NCBI GenBank assembly: GCA_905178155.1
Contig: CAJINV010000002.1
Span: forward strand, 3,169,515-3,233,514
Source: Amoebophrya sp. A120
Lineage: Eukaryota; Sar; Dinophyceae; Syndiniales; Amoebophryaceae
DNA: 64,000 bases
Reading direction: 5' to 3'
Part shown: piece after piece, positions 40,665 to 51,100 of the stretch
Numbering within the stretch: position 1 is the first letter of the stretch
Layout of the letters: every line of letters starts with the position of its first letter
The notes under the pieces: model-generated
Told to the model about the DNA's origin: nothing
The model's input: the letters and a program-made list of their open reading frames with translations, nothing else
Database searches by the model: none
Made by a program: the position numbers and the translations under genes

Positions 40665-41417
40665 ATGGACAAAGACCACCATCATCCAGACGCCGCCAGC
40701 GGCGGCGCTGCGCTCCCGATGGAAAACAGTTCGATGGACTTGATCAGCCATGAAGATGTCGATTTCGATTTGACAGCACCATCGGGAGCAGGCACGACGA
40801 AGACCGAAAACGATAAAGCCACGACTGCGGCGCTTGCCAGCACGACAGCAGAGAACAACAAGCACATGAACTTCGCTTCTGCTGCCTCCGCGCCTTCGCA
40901 ACCGATTGTCCGGCGCCAGTACGAGGACCCAGGAATTACAACTACCAACCTTACTCGCACTCATTCTCAAGAATCGGTCGTTGTTCCCCCGATCTCGGAG
41001 ACCGCCGAGCGGCAAGCGGCGCAGGATCTGGTGTTCAGCATGCGACTCGCGCTGCGCCAGTTGCTGGCCCGGATTATGGACGTGCAGTTAGGCTTGGTGA
41101 GGTTAGACGGTAGGATATCCGATATCAACTCCACGATAGATCCAAATCAAATTATGCTCAAAGTGGACGAGACACTGACCACAACCGAGGAAGCGGGCAA
41201 TAAGGTGGAAGAGACCAGCGCGCGCGTGTTGAAGTTGGAGAAAGATCTGGTTGCTGCGCAGCAAATCCAGAACAACAGCGAGATGCTCAGGGCTGTGTTG
41301 GAGAGGATAGAGGGCAAGTTGAAACAGGTGGGGGAGGAAGTGAGAGATCAATCCGAAAAGGTAGCTCGTGTAGAGGAAAGGCAAAAGGAAATGACGTGTA
41401 AGTGTGTGATTATGTGA
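40665..41417 (+). CDS. Coiled-coil protein, function unknown
   Basis: Single exon, 250 residues. The ATG at 40665 (TATCATGGACAAAG) is preferred to an upstream in-frame GTG. The N-terminal 110 residues are acidic and Ser/Thr/Ala-rich. From about residue 115 to 245 the sequence is strongly helical with heptad-like Leu/Ile/Val spacing (LVFSMRLALRQLLARIM, ARVLKLEKDLVAAQQIQ, LERIEGKLKQVGEEV), ending with two Cys (TCKCVIM). It looks like an oligomerising scaffold or cytoskeletal component. The C-terminal CVIM resembles a CaaX prenylation box (Cys, two aliphatic, Met), suggesting farnesylation and membrane anchoring. That is inference from four residues. Confidence 0.7.
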   Translation: MDKDHHHPDAASGGAALPMENSSMDLISHEDVDFDLTAPSGAGTTKTENDKATTAALASTTAENNKHMNFASAASAPSQPIVRRQYEDPGITTTNLTRTHSQESVVVPPISETAERQAAQDLVFSMRLALRQLLARIMDVQLGLVRLDGRISDINSTIDPNQIMLKVDETLTTTEEAGNKVEETSARVLKLEKDLVAAQQIQNNSEMLRAVLERIEGKLKQVGEEVRDQSEKVARVEERQKEMTCKCVIM

Positions 41418-42100
41418 GATTGAAGCTGTAGAAGGATGTTGGAGAAAAAAAACAAAGTTGTATTCATGGAAAGTTGCAACTACCGCAGTTGCGCCGGCAT
41501 CCTCACGGATGTTCAAGTGCAGGTAAAAAACGGGTCAGTTGTAGTACAAACACCCCTGTTGTTCGGCCAAAACTACAACGAAGAACCTCCTTGGAGGGTG
41601 GCAGGAAAAACGGACTTCTTCTTGTGATGTTTCGAAAACCAGAAAAGAAAGTAGCAGCACCGGAGTGAGGTTATGTCGAGAGAACAAGAAGCGTCGTGTC
41701 TTGCTCGCCTTATTGTTGTCGAGAAATCCAAACCGTTTCAACGGTCGTTACAAATCGCAAATTTATTCGTTCGATAAATTGTTTTCGAGGGGCCTGTGTG
41801 TTTGTCGTTGTTGATTTTTCAAAATGAAAAATGGCGAAGATGGCTCGGACGCAATGACATGGGTGTCAATTACATCATGATAACATCAACCATAATTTCT
41901 ATTCTTTCACCGTAGGTTGTTCTGTACAAGATCGGATTGAAAAGCAGCATGTAGGTATCCACTACTTATGAATTTGTTGTCATTGCGGCACTTTCATCCT
42001 ACAAGTGGAGCTCTCGTGTGCTGTTAGTGGACAGCTCCAGTACACCAGAACAAGCTCAAGCAGATCTGAAAAAATATGAATACCGCACAGCAAAACAACT
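41418..42100. other. Intergenic, nothing recognised
   Basis: AT-rich spacer with no supported gene. It probably contains UTRs and a promoter. Confidence 0.5.
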
Positions 42101-45100
42101 ATGGCTGAAAGTATTCTGTCCGCGGGCGCGGCTCCGCGTGACGAAAGCCCATTCGCCAAAGCGGCACTTTCTTCGACTTCCGCGATAATTTCGACCGCAG
42201 GAGCAACAAGTCAACAACCCGCTGGTACAACCTCCACAACAATGAGTAAAACATCAAACACGACGACTTCTCATCTGACCGTCACGACCACCGACATCAG
42301 CAATCTGCGAGTTTTTCGATTCCGTGATGTCGGGGGCAACATCTTCTCCGTTTTCACGAACTCTGAGAGTTGCAAAACCGTCTACGACTGCATCTACAAA
42401 GTGTTCGGCATCCCAGCGGACGTGGCGAAGCATTTGGTATCCTGTGCAAAACTATCGTACTCGTACTGCAGTCATGCATTGCAAATCTTCTTTTTGAGGT
42501 AAATCTGCACTACAAATTTTATTTCTCATGCTGAGGAAATCGAAATTTGTAATGCATTAATACGAGGACGATACTTTAACTTTTGCAGTTCATATTTGGA
42601 GATGGTTCTCGACGACCGAGAGGAAGATGAAGCCGGAGCAAGCGGACTGCTTGGTCCGAAAATCTTCAAGACTAAACCCTCAACATCTTCATCTCCGACA
42701 GAGTCCGATGGGGACACTTCTAAAGATTATGACGATGAGGAAATAACTGCTGCCTCACCTGCTGCTGGTGCTGCACAAGTAGATGACCAAAAAGAACATA
42801 AACAAACCTACGAGGATCTCTGCTTCCGTGTGCATCGGAAGATGTTGAGTCCCCTCGAGCTCGTTCTCTTCGCGGAGCCGAATCTGAGCGGCATTCAGCT
42901 GGACGCAGACCAGGTGACGGTGCTAGCCCGCGACTTCGCGAAAATTGCGAAGGTCCGGGAGTTCGCGGTCACGACGAAGCACAAGAAGAGCAAAGAGAAC
43001 CACCTCGACGACAAGGCAGCAGCGCTGATTGGGGAATCGATCCGGAAAAGATACGGCGTGAAGGTCAAGGACCTGCTGCGCAGTGTTGAAATGAAGCGGA
43101 CGAGGGAAAACGAAAGAAATGGCCATGATCCTTCTGACCAAGACGACGAAAAATCTGATTTCGACAGCGACGTCGATAAAGACAGCTCGGACGAAGATGA
43201 AAAGGAAACGAGCAATTACGTCAGTACAGACGAGTCGGAAAACGAAGATTTTCTTTCTGCTCCTATTCTTGACAGGAGCACCGGCAAGACATCATCAAAC
43301 TTCCATCTCCTCGACTACGCGCCGCAAATCATTTTCCCGAACTTTACGGACCTCGTCAACGCCAACCAGCCACTGCACCCGAAGAAACTTTTGTCTGCAC
43401 TCTGGCGGCTCCGGTTTCTCCTGGCTTGTGCGGCCGGGACGCTGAACTTGGAAAAAAATAAGAGATCCTGTCCAAGTGCGAATAACAAGCGGTTCCAACT
43501 GGACGCGTGGTCCCTGCGGAGTTTGCTGCGCCGCGTGGAGCACGCGCTGTTGCAAGAAGCGCCGAAGCGGATCGCATTAGATCAGGCGCAAAAAACCGGG
43601 GAGGTGCCGCCGCCAAACCTCGGAAGAAGTAGTGCTGGCACCAGGAGCTCTAGTTCGAATACTAAGGATGAGTCCTCGTCCGGCGGGACTAGTACTTCTA
43701 GCAGTACTGAAGAAACGAACCACGACGAAGACGACTCGTCCCCCTTCTGGTCGCAGTTAAAACTGCACCAGCAGCGGGAACTTCTCCGGCTCGCGAACTT
43801 CGTCTTGCTACCCATATCAAATGCAAAAATGTCTGGGTCTGGGAGATTGCGAGATTTGTTATGCATGTCTAGCATCACTCGAGAATCTGTGATGCATGAG
43901 TACGACGAAAAGGCGCTCCTATCTGTCATGCAAGAACGCAGTTTCTCATGCGAAATACGCAACACATAGCACCTCAAAAATTTGTCGTGCTTGGCTGCAT
44001 ATTGCAGTCCGGCTATTATCCACTTTTAGCATTACAAGTTTCCAGACCCAGACACTTTTGCATTTGATAACCCAAATCCGGTCACAACACGGCTCTTTTC
44101 CGCACGGATGAGACCCCGTTTGAGCCGCTGTTAGAAGTGCAAGAAGAAGGAGGTGCTCCTGGGTCAACAACTACGAATGGTACGGGGCCGCAACATCAGC
44201 TCCGCCGCTTGCTCCACCGGTGGGACGAGGAAACCGACCGACCTATCCTGTGTAAAAACGTCCCCACGACCCCAGAGCTCTTGCAATGCAAATCTGCATG
44301 CCAAACAAGTTTCTCATGCGGAGCCCCATGAGAAGCATCTTCTAGTCGTGTTTTGGAATTTGTGATGCTAGAATCAGCATGGCTTGCTAGATCTATGTTG
44401 CTGCTGAACTAGCTAAACAGGATCACACTATGAGGGCAAACTTGTCATGCGAAACAACCAAAGCTGGCGGAGTTGTCTAGCAGATTTCCCTTCTTGACTA
44501 TGGGGTCGCGGGGACGTTTTTCCACAGGATACGGCCGCGGAGTAACCACGCGAACCCGCTGGATGTCGCGAAGTTTCTCGACAAGGCAAACGAGTTATGA
44601 ACTGCAAAAGTATCGTACTCGTATAAATGCATTACAAATTTCCTCAGCATGAGAGATGAAATCTGTAATGCGGATTGACCTGCAGAAAAGGATTTGTAAT
44701 GCATGATTGCAGTACGAGTGCGATACTTTTGCACAGGATACGAGTTGGGCTTGGAGTTTTGCCGGGCGTGGTTGTTTATGAAATGCAAAAGCATCGTACT
44801 AGTAGAAATCGCATGACAAATTCCTTCAGCATGAAAAATGGAATTTGTCATGCTGTTTTACCTTGGGATGGAGATTACTATCTAAACTGCAGCAGCTGGT
44901 CAAAAATGCAGGCGAGGGGTATGTTCGGGGGTGTGTCAGGGGTATGCAAATGGCAGTCAATCACGACCTGAATACAAATTTTTGGCGAAAAAGCAGAAGG
45001 TGGGGTATAAACATACCCCAGACACACCCCAGACACACCCCAGACATACCCCAGACAGACCCCCGAACACACCCCAGGCAAAAAGTCCGAACATACCCCA

Positions 45101-48100
45101 GACACACCCCGGACACACCCCGGGCAGACTTTCGGACACACCCCGGGCAGACTTTCGGACACACCCCGGCCAAACTTTCGGACACACCCCGGCCAAACTT
45201 TCGGACTTTGTCATGTGGGGTTTGGACCCGAAGCCCAGTCTGTCGCGCGAGACCGTGCGGCCAAGGGGCGATCCAAAGCCCTAGGTCAGCGCGGGGACTA
45301 TGTCCCCGCGCCATGACCTAGGTGCCAGCTGTGACCATTTCCGTAACCGGACGCCGTGTGGCTAAGGGGCGAACGCCCTAGGCCAGCGCGGGGACTCGGT
45401 CCCCGCGCCATGGCCTAGGGGCCAGCTGTGCGCGCTTCCATCCCGGACACCGTGCGGCCAAGGGGTGAGAGCCCTAGGCCAGCGCGGGGACTCGGTCCCC
45501 GCGCCATGGCCTAGGGGCCTGCTGTGAGCGCTTCCATCCCGGACACCGTGCGGCCAAGGGGCGAAAGCCCTAGGCCAGCGCGGGGACTCGGTCCCCGGCG
45601 CCATGGTCTAGGGGCCAGCTCTGGGCGCTTCCCGGACACCGTGCGGCCAAGGGGCGAAAGCCCTAGGCCAGCGCGGGGACTCGGTCCCCGCGTCATGGCC
45701 TAGGGGCCAGCTTTGAGCGCCTCCCGGACACCGTGCGGCCAAGAGGCTGGCGAAAGCCCTAGGCCAGCGCGGGGACTCGGCCCCCGCGCCATGGCCTAGG
45801 GGCCAGCTGTAAGCGCTCCCACCCGTCCCAGACACCGTGCGGCCAAGGGGCGAAAGCCCTAGGCCAGCGCGGGGACCCGGTCCCCGGCGCCATGGCCTAG
45901 GGGCCAGCTTTGGGCGCTTCCCGGACACCGTGCGGCCAAGAAGCGAAAGCCCTAGGCCAGCGCGGGGACTCGGCCCCCGCGTCATTGCCTAGGGGCCAGC
46001 TTTGCGCGCGCGGACACCGTGCGGCCAAGGGGCGAAAGCCCTAGGACAGCGCGGGGACTCGGCCCCCGCGTCATGGCCTAGGGGCCAGCTGTGAGCGCTT
46101 CCACCCCGGACACCGGGCGGCCAAGGGGCGAAAGCCCTAGGCCAGCGCGGGGACTCGGTCCCCGCGCCATGGCCTAGGGGCCAGCTGTGAGCGCTCCCAC
46201 CCCGGACACCGTGTGGCAAAGGGGCGAAAGCCCTAGGCCAGCGTGGGGACTCGGCCCCCGGCGTCATGGCCTAGGGGCCAGCTTTAGTGAGGCGCCTCCC
46301 GGAAAGCGTGCGGCCAAGGGGCGAAAGCCCTAGGTCAGCGCGGGGGCTCGGTCCCCGCGTCATGGCATAGGGGCCAGCTGTGAGCGCTTCCCGGACACCG
46401 TGCGGCCAAGGGGCGAAAGCCCTAGGCCAGCGCGGGGACTCGGCCCCCGCGCCATGGCCTAGGGGCCAGCTGGGGCGGAGCGCTTCCCGGGCACCGTGTG
46501 GCCAAGGCAGGGGCGAGAGCCCTAGGCCAGCGTGGGGGCTCGGACGGTCCCCGCGTCATGGCCTAGGGGCCAGCTGTATGCGCTTCGCGGACACCGTGCG
46601 GCCAAGGGCGCGGGGACTCACTCGGCCCCCGCGCCATGGCCTAGGGGCCAGCGAGCAGCGAGCGCCCCCCGGACACGGCGCGGCCGAGCAAGGGGCGAAA
46701 GCCCTAGGCCAGCGTGGGGACTCGGTCCCCGCGTCATGGCCTAGGAGCCAGCTGTGAGCGCCCCCCGGACACCGTGTGGCCAAGGGGCGAAAACCCTAGG
46801 CCAACGCTGGGACTCGGTCCCCGCGCCATGGCCTAGGGGCTAGCTATGAACACCCCCCGGGAACCACACCGCGCAGCCAAGGAAGGGGCAAAGAAAAGCC
46901 CTAAGGCGGTGCGGGGGCTCTGTCGCCGCGCCATGACCTGGGGGCCGGCTCCAGACCCGGCGCCAGTTTCTTCTTTCTTTTTATCGTTGCGCGCGGATGG
47001 CTAATGAATCTAGTGCGCGTAAGCAAGGGAGCCGCGTCCGCAGGCCCGTCGCGGGTCATTGAATGCAAGGCGCACCGAGATACCTAGCTGCGAGCGACCT
47101 GCCTGCCCAGTGCCACCGCGCAGACAAACGTCGGAAGGTCGCAGCACGGGGACTCTGTCCCCGTGCTCGGACCTTGTTTGTAATGCATAAGTGCAATTAC
47201 TACGAGTGCGATACTTTTGCACTGGATATTGTTTGCGAATGCGGTTCTGGTGGTGAACAATCCGAAAGACGTTTTCCACTGGTTCACCGCCCGAACGATC
47301 GCGGAGCACCACTTGTTTAATCTCGCGGTCGCCTGTTTGGAGCTCGTTTGGTACTCCCCCATGATTTATCAAGTGTAAAAATGTCTGGGTCTGGAAGAAT
47401 GCAACTTGTCATGCTAAATCTGAAGCTTGCAAAAATCTGTGTTGCATGATTGCCAAAAGTCGTCCAGTTTTGACCAAGTCGGGAGGGAGTTTCTCATGCA
47501 GGATAGGCATGAAAGAGATCGCACAGAATCTGTCATGCTAGGTCCTGCATTCCAGACCTCATGGGTCATCGAAAAGCTGCATGACAAATCGCGCACTCTT
47601 CCAGACCCAGACACTTTTGCATTTGATATGATTCGGGAGATGCTACAGCGGCAAACCTGGTCGTGGTGCGAACATTTACCGGAGTTTTACCTGTATCCCG
47701 TGCAAAAGTATCGTACTCGTAGTAATTGCAGTTATGCATCACAAATCTTTTTGTTTTTCTTAAGGCAAACCCGCATTGCAAATTTAATTATAATTTGTAA
47801 TGCTGAGCAAATTTACATACTAGTACGATACTTTTGCAGTTCATAACCTGCAGATGCTGCGAAACGTCGGAAGTAAGAAAGCGGTCGCGGTAGGGGCGGA
47901 GATGAACAAGAACCGGGACGGTAGCGATTTCTTGAACGCAAATGCTACAACGAGTATTGTCAACAGGAAGGACGACAACGACAAGGACAGCATCATTGTG
48001 AAAACCGCTCCCACTGCCAGCGACTTCGACTTTGTTTACTTGCGGACAGCTGCTGCTGTGTCGAGAGGACCTTCTTCGCCGGTGAAAACGACCGCCCGCA

Positions 48101-51100
48101 ATGATGAGGAGCAAGACCCCGACGATCCTTCCTTTTTCAAGTGCAGCATCGAGTCAAAGACACTTTCTTACCTCCCGGAGAGAAAGGAGCTCAACGCGGC
48201 AGATTTTTACGGCATTAAGCCGGGAACAAAGAAGTTGAGTAAGAAAAAACTGAAGCAAATCGAGGAAGAAAGAACGAACCCGTTGCAGGTCTTGATGAAC
48301 CCGGTGTGGCGTCACGTGAACCCGGAATTCGAGTATTCAGTGAAGCGGAAAGTCGCGAAACTGTTGTTGAAAAGTGGTGGCAGTAGTACTAGTACAGCGG
48401 TAGTACAGCATGACAAAAACCATTCCAACGACCAGCAAAGTAAAAACCAAAACGACGAGGGAAGTAAAATCTTTGACTTTTTGAGCGACGACGACGTGTT
48501 TGGCACATCGTTGGGTCTTATCAAATGCAAAAATGTCTGGGTGTGGAAGATTGCCAGGTTTGTCATGCATATTTTGCATGAACCCTTTTACTTTTTAATT
48601 TGGTTCCCTCGGTGCTGAGACAGGGAGTTTGCACAGAGTTATTTCTACCTAGATAACAACCAACTCACGTCGCAGCCGTCCCAGGAGTTTCGGTTGTTGT
48701 CTCTCGGTAGAAATCACGCTGTTCAAAAAATTTCTGTTTTGGAGTTTACCGGGTACGCGGTTAAGAGTTTGTCGACGTAATTTACAAAGGGACGCCCTGC
48801 CCTTAGTTTCCCAACATGACTCCTGATGTCTGTGATGCATGCCCTAGCATCACAGATCTTGTGAGGGCTTCCTGATGCCTCGACCGCATGAGAAATGCCC
48901 GCTCGCCGTGGCAAAAACTGGACCTCTTTTGCTGTTCATGCAATACAGATTTTTTGTAGAATCCAGATGCAGCATCACAAGTTGCATCCTTCCAGACACA
49001 GACTCTTTTGCAATGCATAGGGCTGATTTTAGACGTGAAGGAACAGACCATCGTAATGCCACTTTCGTTATGCACTGCAAAAGTATCGTACTCGTACTAA
49101 TCGCAGTCATGCATTACAAATCTAGTAATCAAGGGAAATCCGCATTACAAATTACCTTTGTAATGCTAAGCCAATTTGTAATGCAATTCATACTAGTACG
49201 ATACTTTTGCACAGGATATTCATCTTCGAGTTCGTGTGCAGCTCCAGCTGCGATTGCGGAAGCGCCGGAACAACAGGCGGAGGTTCATCTTGCAGGCTAC
49301 TGCTCCGACGATGAGAACAACGAGAATGAAGATGATGAAAGCTACACGAAGACGAGGAAGAACCTCAACGCGGCTAGTCCGGGAGGCGACACGACTATCA
49401 CTACCACCTGTGGAGATGGAAGCAACACAACAGCGGGGGTTGACCACGATGGTACAGCGAGTCCCGAGGACGACGATGAGGACAACGGTCGTTGTGACGT
49501 CACCACCGGGCTGTTGAACCAGCGCGAAGAACTACAGGTCGAGGAGGAAGACAATCGTGGGAATGTCAATTACAACGTCGAAGATGTGACCAAGATGGGC
49601 GAGGGCGACATCGAAAAAATGTTTCTCGACATGGCACACGAACAGGAGGAAAACAAGGAAAAATCTTTACTCGGCGACCTGCTCGATCCAGAGAATTTTG
49701 GGAACCATTTGGACAAATTTGAAAAAGTCGCATTGACCGAAGAGTCCGTCGAGACGCTAATCGCGGACTGCGCCACGGTGCATCGGAAGCTGAAGGACAT
49801 GTCGTTTCGCAATAATTATGGGGAGAAGAAACATCTACAACAGCAAAAAGAACTACCCGCAGGAGGGCAGCAAAATCCAAGTGCGGCGGCAACAACTTCT
49901 GACGAAAGGAGTGGAATAAATGGTCGTCCGCGAGCCTACACGGGTAGCAGTTACGCGGGAAGTTCGGATCACGAGCTTGAGCAGAAAGTAGACTTTGCAG
50001 AAGTTGATGTTCCGGCCAAGAACAGTGACGAGAACAAGCTCCCATCATCAACCACTTTAAGCAGGACGAGTTGTACGACAAGTGTGAAAATCAACCACGA
50101 ACAGAATGAAACAACGAGGACCCCTGTCGTGCGCAGTTCTGCGACGCAATTTCATCGAAAGGCGGTGGTCGAAGCTCTTGAGGTGCAGTGTGAGGACCAC
50201 GTCAAAAGCGGTGATGGTGATGGTGTTCCTCCAGCGCCGGCCTTGGGAAAAAGTGGAAATGAAACCGCAGCAGCAGTAAGAGTGTCTGGTGCACGACCCG
50301 CTGCGGCTAGTACAAGAACCCCGATGCTGTTGAGCAAGGACGACGTGAAACGGAACAATAACAAAAATTCTCGTCGTGAAGATGATGAAACCAAAACTGC
50401 AATCATCCAACACCCACCGGGAAACGTCGAACTCACAATACAGGACCTGCCCTCGGAGCTGCCTGTCGTGCAAGACGAGAGGAAACAAAACATGTTAAAC
50501 ATTCTCCAGAATCATCAAGACACTGCTACCATAACGTCCTCCAGCTCCAGCGGTCTCATCGACAGAAAAAAGAGCCCAAGCACGGACCTCCACCTGATTT
50601 CCAACTTCGCGCTAATATGACTTGCAAAACTATCGTTTACCAGTGCCGTAGTACTTGCAATACAAATAATTAACGCGGTCTGTTTAGCAATACAAATTAG
50701 CGCAGCATGACAAATGGAATTTACCATGCTAATTTTGCTTGGGAGAAGCATTTGTCAAGCATGATTGCGACGACTACGAGTACGTGCACGATACCTTTGC
50801 AATGCATAGTTGAATTCCACCAACGAAATGGTGCCCTCCGCTTTGGGAATTGCAGTGGATCAGTACGTGGAGCTGAGCAAGGAAGACCCGTATGATTTGC
50901 AAAAGTATCGACGTACAGGTAAAAAAGTAGTAATCGCGTTTTATGCAATACAGATCTCCTTTCCAAAGTAAATTTAGCATATACAAGTTCCATTTCTCAT
51001 GCTGAGCAAATTTGTCATGCGAAGATTTCTACTAGTCTACAAGTGCGATACTTTTGTAATCCATAACCCGACAATTCCATCGGAAAATCTGAAAGCGATG

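Larger units (their letters stand above)
44777..47228. mobile_element. Introner family A expanded by satellite
   Basis: 2452 bp instead of about 150. Left half 44777 to about 44880 (TATGAAATGCAAAAGCATCG), right half about 47170-47228 (CGATACTTTTGCACTGGATA). Flanking repeat TTGTT (44772-44776, 47229-47233). Removal joins RAWLFANAVLVV in frame. The middle is minisatellite and satellite DNA. Confidence 0.83.

Noticed and set aside
45362-46783. Several repetitive frames across the satellite
   Set aside because: They follow the ~95-bp unit in both strands and have no independent support.
45240-46960. Possible CRISPR array
   Set aside because: Units are whole tandem repeats of about 95 bp without unique spacers, and the genome is eukaryotic.
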